Origin: Pyrus communis
Taxonomy: Eukaryota; Streptophyta; Magnoliopsida; Rosales; Rosaceae
Direction: 5' to 3'
Assembly (NCBI RefSeq): GCF_963583255.1
Contig: NC_084818.1
Location: 9,612,222 to 9,676,221 of the forward strand
DNA length: 64,000 nucleotides
The notes below the pieces were generated by a model that saw nothing but the letters and a program-made list of their open reading frames with translations, made no database searches and was not told where the DNA came from. Below are positions 1-10,937 of the stretch, in pieces. The position numbers and the translations under genes are program-made. The stretch's first letter is position 1; every line of letters begins with the position of its first letter.

Positions 1-620
1 GTTGGATCGTTGAATGGGTGATTTGTCAACTTCGATACTTCATTAAAGGGAGTTCGAAATCCCATCTTTGCAATTTTTTTTTTTCAATTTTTTTTTCTTT
101 ATGTTGTCTTTCCATTTCTTTGCTTTGATGAATGCATTGCGTGTATTAGTTTTTGCAAACATTGAGGACAATGTTTCATTTAAGTTTTGGGGTGGGCACT
201 TTAATTTTTTTGTTTTCATTGCTTTTGTTTTAAGAATTGTCAAAAAAATTAAAAAAAAAATTATTAGGTCACTCAAATGAGCATTACATTAGGGTCTGCT
301 ACTCAAGCGATAGTTTTTCTTCTGCTCAAGCGGAAAGTAGTATGTGTTCTATTGCTCAAGTGGCCACATAATCCACTCAATCGGAAAGTAGTATGTGTTA
401 TGTTGCTCAAATGGCCATGCAGTCCGCTTAAGCAGGAAGTAGTATGTGTTCTGTTTTGCGCGACGTACAAACCAATGCATCACGCAAAGGTTGTTTGCGC
501 GACGTACCAACCAATATGTCACACAAAGGTTGTTTACGCGACATATCAACCACATTGCGCAAAGGGTTTATATACTTTCATTAAGTATAACATAAGATTT
601 TGTGATATCCACTAGTGTAA
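1..620. repeat. AT-rich sequence with two short tandem arrays, CACTA-subterminal-like
   Basis: Three copies of a 51-bp unit with the core GTAGTATGTGTT start at about 332, 383 and 434. They are followed by three copies of a 39-bp unit with the core GCGCGACGTACCAACC at about 458, 497 and 536. The second array alternates GCGCGAC with CGCAAAGG, the same vocabulary as the subterminal repeats of the CACTA element at the other end of this window. A CACTAGTG motif at 610-617 could be its terminus, but no matching partner end is visible, so the assignment to CACTA is inference. No gene is supported here. Confidence 0.55.
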
Positions 621-1319
621 ATATTTTAAATTGAAAATCGAGTTCATTCATTGTATTCATATAGGGTCAAGGAGTGTAGCTATAAAAAATCATCAAAATC
701 GTGATTTTTCGTTTATAATCGTCAAAAAGTTTTGTCCCATTACTTGATCTCTGACTGTTTGTTTTTTGCGATTTTTAGCGTATGCGATCTCAAAGTATAT
801 ACAAATAAGTTTGACGGTTGGATCGTTGAAACTAATTTCGTAGAATGCGTATCCCATCAAGTTCAATGGTATATATATTTATTATAGCTTTAAATTTATT
901 TATTTTGTACGTATAATACTTCATAAATTGAATGGTATGTATATTTATTAAGTAGCTTTAAATTTATTATTGTAGTTCGAATTGGGTTTTTGTTAGAAAA
1001 ATATATTATTATGGGTTTTATGTACAAAAATTGAATTTGAAAGGAGTAAAGTCACATTTTCAATAAATTTTATAATGATTTTTAAAACATAACTTGCGCA
1101 ACATCACAATGGTGAAAAATAGGTGCTTATTTTGAATTTTCCTAAATTACGCTGGACCAAATGGAAAACAGTCATTCCTCCTCATCTAACTTCCTGATCT
1201 CGCCCTTTCTCTCACTCTGTCTCGCGTAGCCTTCCTCCCAATTGCACCCAGCCAGCCTTCTCCTCATCCTCTCCTCATCCTCTCTCATAGCCTTCCTCAT
1301 CGCCTTCCAATCAGCCTTC
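621..1319. other. AT-rich intergenic stretch, no gene seen
   Basis: The sequence is AT-rich with short repeated phrases such as the GTTGGATCGTTGAA motif near 818, which also opens the window. From about 1150 it becomes CT-rich (CCTTCCTC-type runs) and looks like the old 5' leader of the pseudogene that follows. Confidence 0.5.
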
Positions 1320-3259
1320 AAACCGTAATAGCTCCCACGACGACAAAGACTCCGATTCCGATTGTGTTGAGATTAATCACAAACTGGAGGATGACGACTC
1401 CGATTGAGTCGTTATTAAGAACGAATTGGAGGACGACGACGCAGGTGAGGTCTCGAAGGCCAGGCCGGTCAATCGTGGACATCAGTTCGTGGTCAAGGAC
1501 CAGGATAGCGATGGGGATTAGGCTAATATTGAGTCAATGAGTGAGGAAGAAGGGGAGGAGGTAGAGGAGTTGGAGGACAACGACGTGGTTGGGAAGGCTT
1601 TGCAGAAGTGTACCAAAATATCGGCGGATTTGAGAAATGAGCTCCACGGGAGTTCGGCTCCAGTGGTTTCTGATCGATACGCCAAAGTGGAAGCTGCCTC
1701 TGTGAGGATTGTCAATCAGGTGCCTTTTCTTACTTTTACTGAGCTTCTTGTAGTATGAATGACATGGAGTTGGAAAGCTCTTACCTTTACTCATTCATAA
1801 TTGGGCTACAAAATTTAGTATCCTTTGTTTCCAATGTAATTAGTGAAATAAGGAAAATTATAGGCCAATAGAATGTAGCTGTATAAAAGTACGGTTCTTT
1901 TATGTCATTGAGTATTACTTGCATGAAGGTATTGTATTTCTTTTCAGTATGTGTTGAGAGGTCCTCATAAGCATAAAATTGGCTATTTTTTCTGTTGTTG
2001 TTGCTAATGTTATATCCTCTTTCAATTGGATTGGCAAGTGATGGTTACTGTTATTTGTTGTAGGATGACATTATTGAGGCTTGTAGGTCTAAAGATTCCG
2101 ATTTTCAACCTATTCTCAAGCCATATCAGTTGGTTAGTGTTAACTTTCTTTTTCTGCTGTATCAAAAGGGTCTCGGTGGAGGTACTTTTTTTTTTTGTTC
2201 TCTATAAGCATAATTTTGATTTTACTTCTACTTTAAAAAGTAATTCTTTGTGTAAAAATGCATGACTGTGATAAATTTTGCTTCTCTAGACTCTGAGTAA
2301 TACTGATTCTCTAGACTCTGAGTAGTACAAGATCTTAAACTGTGTGACTAATAAATTCAGATCACCGAATGGAATTTCATTAGTTATTTTACTACTGCAT
2401 GATTTTGAAATGTTAAGCTTAAATGTTATTAGATCACAATAGTTCAAAAATTTTCAACTGCATTGTTAAATTTATAAGGCTAAGTGTATAAGCATATATG
2501 GCTTGGTTTAGTCTCAATTTTGAATCATTATAGTTTAATATCCTTTATATTTTGTGCAGCCATTTTGGCCAACGCGATAGGTCTCGGGAAGACCATTCAA
2601 GTACCTGCATGTCCTTTCTCTTTGCATATGCCAATAATATGTTTAGCTTTTTTTTTTTTTTTTCGGAAACTTTTTTAAAGAAGTGTTGGTTCAAATTGGA
2701 ACAGTCCAGCGAGCCATGAGGGATCCGGACAGCACCAACCCGTTATCCTTCCACTGCCAAGAGTGGGAGGTGATCGTTGTTTGTCCTTGTTAAACAGGCT
2801 ATAACATGCTTGATGTTATTGAAACATTTAAATGATGACCCAAGTCCACATTTGATTGTATGCCCGGCTTCTGTTTTGGAAAATTGGGAAAGATAACTTA
2901 AAAAGTGGTGCCCATCATTCACTGTTCTCCAGTATCATGGGGTTGCATGATCGGCATATTCAAAAGAGTTGAACTCTTTGTCCAAAGCTGGATTACCACC
3001 TCCTTTTAATGTTCTTCTCGTGTGTTACTCACTATTTGAAAGACAAAGGTTTGCTTTGGTGTTGCATATGGACAATTGATAGTAATTTTGATTTTATGTT
3101 CATTTAATTCCTTTTACTTATGGTCTTCTAATGCACAGCAGAAAGATGATCGTAAAATTCTGAAACGATGGCAGTGGAGTTATGTGCTTATGGACGAGGC
3201 ACGAAGTGCAAACCAGCGTCTAACGCTAACAGGGACACCTCTACAAAATGATTTACATG
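1320..3259 (+). pseudogene. Truncated SWI2/SNF2 chromatin remodeller pseudogene, CHR19/ETL1-like
   Basis: Several exon remnants collinear with plant CHR19 (SMARCAD1/ETL1-type ATPase) can be read. They are an acidic N-terminal segment, then VGKALQKCTKISADLRNEL (about 1584-1640), then SDFQPILKPYQLVSVNFLF (about 2095-2155), then AILANAIGLGKTIQ (about 2560-2600), then HLIVCPASVLENWE-like sequence near 2850, and finally an exon ending LTLTGTPLQNDLH at about 3258. It is not functional. In-frame stops occur at 1405-1407, 1519-1521, 2894-2896 and 2948-2950. The family motif DEMGLGKT is altered to NAIGLGKT. About 20 residues after the DEA of motif II, including the histidine of DEAH, are missing. Everything after motif III, including the helicase C lobe, is absent. 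Intron-exon structure is retained, so it is a genomic fragment rather than a retrocopy. The family comparison is from memory. Confidence 0.85.
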
Positions 3260-3480
3260 TATGACTTTTTACCCTTTGAAATCTTATGGAATATTACTGA
3301 TGTGACTTTTTACCCGATAAGCACCTGTTAAGATAAGGTATCGGTCCAGGTATACATGTGGATAACCTGTTACACGATAAGAAAAATATTATTTTAATAA
3401 TTTTATACCACTAGAAAAAATTACTATAATTATAGCAGTAGGATTTAGTCTCACTTTTGTGAGATTAAATCCCTACCATT

Positions 3481-3529
<49 letters not shown>

Positions 3530-5610
3530 TGAATTAAATTTGGAAAATTGATGACCGTTGGATCGGCTAAGATTTAATCTTGACCGTCCAATGTTTTCTC
3601 AGCCCTAATGCCTAAATCAAACTCTGTCTCTCTCATTCTCGAAATCAAGGGCTCAAACTGAAGCAGCCATTTTCTCTCTCTCTCGAACTTAACTCTCGAA
3701 TCTCAGTCTTGAGCCTCAACTTCGGACAACCATGAGTCACGACCACCCTCTCCCGTCTCTCTCCACCACACTGATTGGCTCCGAGCTTGCGGTAACCTTT
3801 TCTTTTTGTTGCTATTTTTTTTTTAATGTATTTTGTTTTAACTTCCGAGAAAGGTTTCACAACCTTGAAAAGAAAAACTCCTTCATTTTGTATTTCCTTG
3901 CACATTTGATATTTTGTAGTAGACTAGTAGTGTATTGATGCTTTTTATTAGGCTCTTATCTTGGAGTGCGTAGATGTAGTACTTAACAACAAATGTATTT
4001 TTATGTTTTAAGATAATATTTATGTCGCAATGTGGTATGAGTAAATTTAGAAAGAAAAAAAAATTATTTTTCTTAGCGGGTCATAACGAGTCAAGTAAAA
4101 TGACCCGACCTGTCAATAACCCGTTAAGATAATGGGTATGACACGACACGACCGTTTGCCAGGCCTAGTTTGGGTGAAAAAATTTAAGATTACTAAGGAA
4201 TTTCAAGATGATGGAAATAGAAATGACGAAATTTTATTTTCTATAATTTGTGAATTTTCTTGTTTGGTTAACCTAAAAAAACAATGGAATTTGACTACGG
4301 AATTTCTGTATTTTTATACTCTCACTGATAAAAATTTAGAAATGACACATATTTACATGGAATTTAAACTTGGGAATTGGAGATCCTAAATTTTTTTTCT
4401 TTTTTTTTTTTTTTTCATGCATAAATTCTAAATGTCTATATTTATGAATCCAAACAAAGTAATCAATACACGTCAATTTATAAATTCTAACTTTTGTTAT
4501 AAGTGGTTTGTTTCGGTTAACTCATGGTCTGTAAATCAAAACCGCATATTAAACTGATTCTTCCGGTTCGGTCTTGTTTTATAAACCGAATGGACCAATA
4601 AAACATCAAAACGAAACCAACCCAGACGGTTTAGTTTGGTCCTTTTTCAAGTTTTCAGTTTGTTTGCTCTGCCCTAACAAATACCATAAACATAATTTGT
4701 GTCTACATAATTCTCCTCCAAAGCTATATCTCTTGTTGATATACATCGATATTATTAGAGCCATCAAATTTCTCAACCTCTAATCGCACTAGCAACAGAA
4801 TGTCTACCAGATTTAGATGATGACAAAGTTAAATTCAATTTCTGATCTCCTTATCTCTAGCCACCAAATACAACACCAGATCATAACCAAACCCTTGTCA
4901 GCCTATACATGCAAGATCGTGCGTAAGAAAAGTAACAACTAGGCAAGAAACAAATTAGTGAAAAGTGAAAAGGTCCATACAACTAAGAACACTAAGATTT
5001 ACGTTGTTTCGCGTTTAATGAGCCTTACATGTCCAGTTTGCAGACGAGGAAGGGGATCTACCATAATTGAAGAGAGCAATTACAAGATAGTGTTTATCTC
5101 TCTAGAACCCTAAACCTCAAGTACACTCAAGCTTAGTCACTCAATGATACCGAAAATATAAACGAGAAGCAAGAAAACAACTCTTCTCCGATACAAATCA
5201 GTTGTGCAGCACCCAAAATAACCAAAGAACACTTCACTTTTCGGTTAGATTGGTAGATGAGCAATTGATTCTCTCCCACAAAACATTGCAACCAGCCAGA
5301 GTATTTTTCTAAATCTCAAAATGCTCCCTTGGAGTAACCAATAAAACTAAATGAAGGGTATATTACACACTGCTCCAATAGTGTGTTGAGGAAGCCACAA
5401 ATAAATCTAATTAGGACATCACCACGGTGGAAATATGGTTTTTTTTTTTTTTTTTTTAACAAATAATGAATAATTTACATTAAATTCATATAAACTATGG
5501 GAGGAGGAAACGAACACAAAACTTCAGGTGCAAAGGAAAATACGGTTAACCAAAAAACATCTCATTAACACAGTAAAAGAACCTTAAGGATAAGAGCCTT
5601 TTGGCGGACC
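3260..5610. other. Repeat-rich intergenic region without a supported gene
   Basis: This holds a CATA/AT microsatellite (3476-3529), AT-rich sequence, and a short leader-like stretch around 3620-3790. In that stretch a CT-rich run precedes an ATG at 3732 and a reading frame of about 20 codons ending at a plausible GT donor near 3791. That could be a stray first exon, but I recognise no protein. A stretch near 4950-5300 resembles a decayed retroelement. Long T runs at 4388-4415 and 5442-5458 may be tails of old retroposons. Confidence 0.4.
3476..3529. repeat. Microsatellite (CATA)n then (AT)n
   Basis: A run of CATA tetranucleotides passes directly into an AT dinucleotide run. Confidence 0.9.
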
Positions 5611-5613
5611 TTA

Positions 5614-6333
5614 GGCCATCTCTAACCGATCCAGCCAGAGGACCGAAAATAGCTCTAAATGACACGAAAACCGACTCCAACCGAAGATTAGGTCAAAGGG
5701 CTCGTGGGCCCCACCAAGCCACAAAAGGTGAATCGGGCCAACCGGCTGTCCCAACCCAACCAGCCAACCCCAGCTGATCCAGCAATAAACAACGTTAAAT
5801 AACATTAAGTAACATTAAACAACATTAAAAAAAAAAAAAAAAACATTTAACAACATAAAACTTAAACGTCTACTCCATGCTTCTTTTGGCCCAAAGATGT
5901 GTAACAAGATCCTGTTGTAGGTACTTGTTTGTGGCTTTCGAACGTTTCATTGTATGGCGCCTCATGTACTTATTTGAAGTAGTTGTTCATCAGATTTTGA
6001 CACGTGGCACTCGAAATTCAAGACATGAAATTATTGAGATTCCAAATCGAAAAATTCTTGACATTCCATCTCGAAAAATTATTGAGGTAGTTTAATTTAA
6101 GTAACCATATTAATTCAATTAAAATAATAAATTATGTTTGGCCCTATGACCCTTTAGCCCCCTCGGTTGGAGATGGTTTTTTGTCATAGTGTTATGTTTG
6201 GCCTCTGACCCTCTGACCCCTTCGTTGGAGATGGTAAGAAATATGGTATGGCACCATTCATTAAAATATTAATTTTTTGGAGGGCTATAGGGTTAAAACG
6301 AGCCATCTGACCCTCCTTCAGTTGGAGATGGCC
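5614..6333. mobile_element. Tourist-like (PIF/Harbinger) MITE, about 720 bp
   Basis: The ends are imperfect inverted repeats: GGCCATCTCTAACCGA at the left, and GGCCATCTCCAACTGA reading inward from the right. TTA flanks both sides (5611-5613 and 6334-6336), which is the target duplication expected for PIF/Harbinger elements. The interior repeats GTTGGAGATGG-type motifs near 6164 and 6222 and has no transposase, so it is non-autonomous. Confidence 0.75.
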
Positions 6334-6336
6334 TTA

Positions 6337-7068
6337 GTCAACTTGGATTTCTTGCTCGAGGATGTCTTGTGAAGAGCTTCATGGAAAGAAAGGATCTTGA
6401 AATCGGTACAACAAGAGAATTGTAAAATTTTTTACAATGGATGATTTGAAGGATTTTGGTAAAGTAAAAGGCAAAATATCTAAGGATATATATAGGCATC
6501 GTAAGACAAGGTCATCTAACCTTTGAATTCAAACAAACTCGCTTGAGGATATCTTTCAATCTGGCAGTTGAAATTAAGTAACAAAAAGTGTTGTCTCAAT
6601 ATAAAATTAACTATTAAAAGTATACTCTATTATTTTTCCATAAATCTTCTTAATATCTTCTAACAAAAAACTAATATACTAACACGAATCCATTTGCAAA
6701 ACATACAATCCTAACTCAAGTAACAAATATATAAATGCATATTATATCTATAAACGAGATGTGAAACCTAATTAAAAGGTACAAAAACACAATATATCCA
6801 CAAACAAGACAAATTAATATGTGATACAAGTTGATTATAAAAAATATAAATAAAAATAAAAAAAGAATATGTAAATAAATACAATTATCTTGTGATAGGT
6901 TGATTATAAAAATTAAAAATTTAAAAATAGCAACCAAAAAAAATAGAAGAAATAACTAAAGAGATAATTAGGAATAATTTAATTTTTATAATAATTTTGT
7001 CATTAAAGAGATTATTGGTAATAAAAATAATCCTATACTTAAGAAATTTGACTTATTTCAATAAATTG
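6337..7068. other. AT-rich intergenic stretch, nothing recognised
   Basis: Very AT-rich sequence. The short open frames here have low-complexity, Ile/Phe-rich translations typical of noncoding AT-rich DNA. Confidence 0.5.
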
Positions 7069-7181
7069 AACTATCATAATGTTTTTTTTTTTTTTTTTTT
7101 TTTTTTTGCACAAATGATATTATTTATACTAAGAGAAAGGGGCGAGGAGGTGGGCTTAACCCCATAATAGGCTCGCAATAA

Positions 7182-10166
7182 TGTTAACACACCCCGACCC
7201 AGAAAGTCCACTTGGACCCTGAATCGAGCTGTGCTGGCCGACACCTGGAAGGTGACGAAGCCATAAAATGTGATAGTGTACAAAAAGTGAATAAATTTGA
7301 ATCTAAAAGTGTCTAAGTACCAGAGTGCGCTACGAGTGGGAGCGAACCCATTTCACACGCGATGTCAGAGCATAAGTAAGGTACAGTAGTATGGGTAAGA
7401 ATCATACCATTAAAAGTAGCCACCAATACTAAGATTAGCTATATATCCTTGTCGATACGAACCCAGCAGTTAAAACCTGAAGGGGTACAAAACAGAAAGT
7501 GAGTAAGCAGTAAAACCAAGCTTTCCAAAACTATTACCTTTCTAACAGTAATAACCCTTCACTGTAATTCCCTTATCGTTTTCTATAGGACAATACAACA
7601 TATATACATATATCCAAACCATACTCAGAAATGACCAAAACCACGGTTTGCCATCAACTCTATCATACATTAATAAGTAGGCCAAATGAATTTAATCAAT
7701 ACAAAGTGATATATCAGTCAGAGTCATCTAAAATGACATGTACAACTTATCCATATCTCATCAATCCTAGCTAGTATATAAGTCGGAGTCACCTATAGTG
7801 ACTTGTACGACTTATCCATATCTCATCAATCCTGGCTAGCAAATAGCTCAATAAGTATACCTGCACACGAGTCGGAACCACCTAAAGTGGTCTGTACGAC
7901 AGGATTGGGTGTAAATAAATACGCTCAAGTGCTACGATCACGTGAAGACTGTGCGAATAATCGCGGGTCACCTACGAGTCGGAACCACCTAAAGTGGTCT
8001 GTACGACAAGATTGTGCACCTACCTTGGATCCAAGGTGAGCGTAAGGTGCGGGAGGTGAACATCACATGAAGGACTGTGCCCTGGCCACGGGCTGGAGCA
8101 CTAACACCGGGGTGCAGGTTTATGAGCTCTCAATGCATCTCAATATAACATGTGGAACTCATGGCAACCAGTACGACAGTATCGAAGTTGCCTAACACAT
8201 AACTGTAGTCATGCTATAACTCAATCGATTCAACTAATACCATAAACTCACCTGAACTTACCTGGGTGTCCTGAGTTCACCTTTGCACTTGAAAGCATTC
8301 CCAATAATTATATGCAAGTAATATACATATGGATATACCATGATGCAATCTAATACTCAACCATGTCGTAGCATTTTCAATTATAAACAATACGGTGAGA
8401 AGTGTACAATCAATAACGCCCTCCTCCCAAACTACTTATTTTCAGGGATAATTATCCATGACAACCCAATTAACACTAATTTAACTAACTAATTCATAAA
8501 ACTAAAACTTGCCTTTACCAATTTCCTTCGAATTACTCAATTTCCTAAGCAAGGCTTTTGTCTCAAATATTTTATGGCTGCATCTAACGTCTCGTTAGAC
8601 TGCCTACGTACCCTAAACAGGGATCAAGCCATTCGTAGTTCATATAGTACTTCAAGCATTCACAATAATTATATATGAAAGTAATATACCTAATCAATTT
8701 AAAAGTGTCGATAGAACTCTCAATAATATGTACGATAAAAAGGAAAAGATGCACTCACCTGGAGTCCACGCTATGATTCTCTAGCGCACGCATCGAGACG
8801 TCCAGAATGATTGGTCCCTGTGACCAATTATCAAATCACATCTCAGAACTCTTATCCGTAGAATATGTAATTCACATAAAATACAACCTCAAAGACATTC
8901 TAAAATAGTTTGAGACCCATTGACCACAAGTCAATAGTCGATCAAAGATCGACGGTAGGGTTTACAACCCTGTATAACTTGACCCGGAAGATCCGCATAT
9001 CAGATTTCCAATCCGCAACTCCCAACGATACACAATAAGTTTCTAGAATAACATATTAAAATTTCATTACGATCCAACGGTTGGATCTCCGTCATTTTCC
9101 AAAACCAAGTGGACGTGAACATTTATTTTACTAACTTACAAATTCAATTCAGGAAGATCCGTACATCGGATTCCGGATCCATAAATTCCTATGATCTTTA
9201 AATATTACGTATTATAATGTACCCAAGTTTGGTGACTATCCAACGGTCGGATCGTCGATTCACATTTTCATCAAGCAATGTATCGTAACGAATTTAGGTT
9301 CCAACGATCAACGGTGGCGGTCGGCCGCCCCGACTCGCCGGAAAATCCAACTATTTCCAAAAATTCTCAAACTTCATAGAAATGAAGATCTCAGTGAGTG
9401 GAGCAACTTTCATACCTGCCACGAAGTCCAAAAGTGGACGGAAGATGGTCAATTTTGCCCACAAAGCCGGCGGGTGCCTAAAACTTTCCGACGTTGATTC
9501 GTTGTCTACGGTGGTCCAACGGGGTCAAGGTTGGTTGGGTTTTACTCCTGGGATGATGGGCTACAAAGCCCAGGTGGTGGCATTGGCCATCGCTTTGCCG
9601 ATTTGCCGGAAAATCGAAAAGGGTGGCCGGAGCACCATTGATTTTCATCAACTTTTGTGGCCTCAAACCGCCACATACCATGGTTAATCAAGGTGGTTCT
9701 TGGGTGGGTTTTGTAGAGGGGAATGAGAGCTTCAAGATGGTGGTGGTGGCATCGAAAAACTCCACCAGAGTTGGCCGGAATCGGCCTTGGAAAATAGGAA
9801 CTCGTGGTGGGTGCGGTGGACGGGAAGCCACTTTTTTTTTTTTTTCTTTTCTTTTCTTTTCCTCCATTTCTGATTAGGCTTCACCTTAAATAACCAATTT
9901 CTAATTGGGGATTTAATTTAATTAACACTAAACCTTGAATAACCAATTTCGAATGTCCGTAACTATACCTTATAAGCCGGACTCGCAAACGGCTTTCGCC
10001 TCTGCATTCACATCCACAAGTATTACGAGAATATGTTAAAAGAATAAGTCATACGTCTCTCTAGACGATGGTCAACAGAAGTCAAAGTCCTTACCTCTAG
10101 GGCAATTTCGTAAATTCACGCTTTTAAAATAAAATAAAAACGTAAAATTTGGAACGGGTTGTCACA
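7182..10166 (-). mobile_element. Large solo-LTR-like element (2985 bp)
   Basis: On the plus strand it begins TGTTAACACACCCC and ends GGGTTGTCACA, giving the TG...CA ends of an LTR. On its own (minus) strand it starts TGTGACAACCCGTTCC, close to the start of the LTR at 63099. A 5-bp target duplication is visible with one mismatch, AATAA (7177-7181) and AATAT (10167-10171). I see no second internal copy of the terminus and no gag or pol homology, so a solo LTR is the simplest reading. A short non-autonomous retrotransposon remains possible. The interior holds palindromic tandem motifs near 7713-8007 and a GC-rich region at 9300-9830. Confidence 0.75.
7713..8007. repeat. Four dispersed copies of a palindromic motif inside the LTR
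   Basis: Two near-identical 34-bp copies (7867-7900 and 7974-8007) contain GTCGGAACCACCTAAAG followed by TGGTCTGTACGAC. More diverged copies sit near 7715-7748 and 7780-7813. The core CCACCTAAAGTGG is an inverted repeat. Confidence 0.75.
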
Positions 10167-10273
10167 AATATGGTTCAAATTCGTTTTTGCCGAGAATTGA
10201 ACCCAAGATCTCTCACTTACAAGTGAAGATAAATATCACTAAACCGTAGTACTAAGTGGCAACTATTCTAATG

Positions 10274-10937
10274 TTGGCTAAAAAAAAATTAGACATATTT
10301 CATGTTTCTCTATTTTTAATTCATTTAATTGTTTTTTTTGCCATAAAAGATTTAATTAAATAATAGATAACCATAGGTTCGTTCAAGAGACACATGACAA
10401 ATTTTTGGAGGGCAAATAACGGTCACTTTTGGTTAGGGGATGAGCAAAAAGGGATTTTTTTTTTTTTTTTTTCGTTTTTCTATATAATCAATACTTAGGC
10501 CCAACCATTTTTCCACATCAGCCAACTAACAGATTTTTTTTAACGAAATGTAACGGCAATAACAAAATTGATGACTAAGTCAAAAATTGAACCAAACTGA
10601 TGAGTTGGTAGAATATAAAATATCATAATTTGTGAATTATGATAAAAAAAATTAAAAAAAATAAAAAACTCTTCTAAGGAAATACAACATTAAAAAAATG
10701 GATTTGGGCTTTGACCATGAAAGCAACCAATTGGCATTGTTAGTTAGTAAAATCACACAAAGTTATAAGTCGAATCATACAAAATAGCTCACTGGTTACC
10801 ACCCATTTCACTAGACCTGTAGTTAGTTCCTTCCAAACCTTTTATCTGACTAGAACAAAACAAAATGCTAACATCTAAAATGTTTACACAAACCACAATC
10901 ATAAGAACAAAAACAGATTCCTCAGCTTCCCATTTCT
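10274..10937. other. Intergenic stretch downstream of the RopGAP gene
   Basis: AT-rich sequence with a T run at 10456-10472 and no coding signal. Its right part (about 10800-10937) probably contains the 3' UTR of the minus-strand RopGAP gene. Confidence 0.5.

Larger units (their letters stand above)
7082..10260 (-). mobile_element. tRNA-type SINE split by an LTR insertion
   Basis: The SINE reads on the minus strand. Its A tail appears as the T run at 7082-7107, its 3' body runs to 7181, and its 5' half resumes at about 10172-10260. The two halves join to give the same layout as the uninterrupted copy at 18300-18479. The host target duplication still brackets the whole composite: AACTATCATAATG (7069-7081) and AACTATTCTAATG (10261-10273), one mismatch. 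The LTR therefore landed in an already established SINE. Confidence 0.8.

Noticed and set aside
3410..3925. Possible small CACTA element (CACTAGAAAAAATT at 3410, CTAGTAGTG at 3920)
   Set aside because: The termini do not match beyond the first few bases, and no 3-bp target duplication was found.
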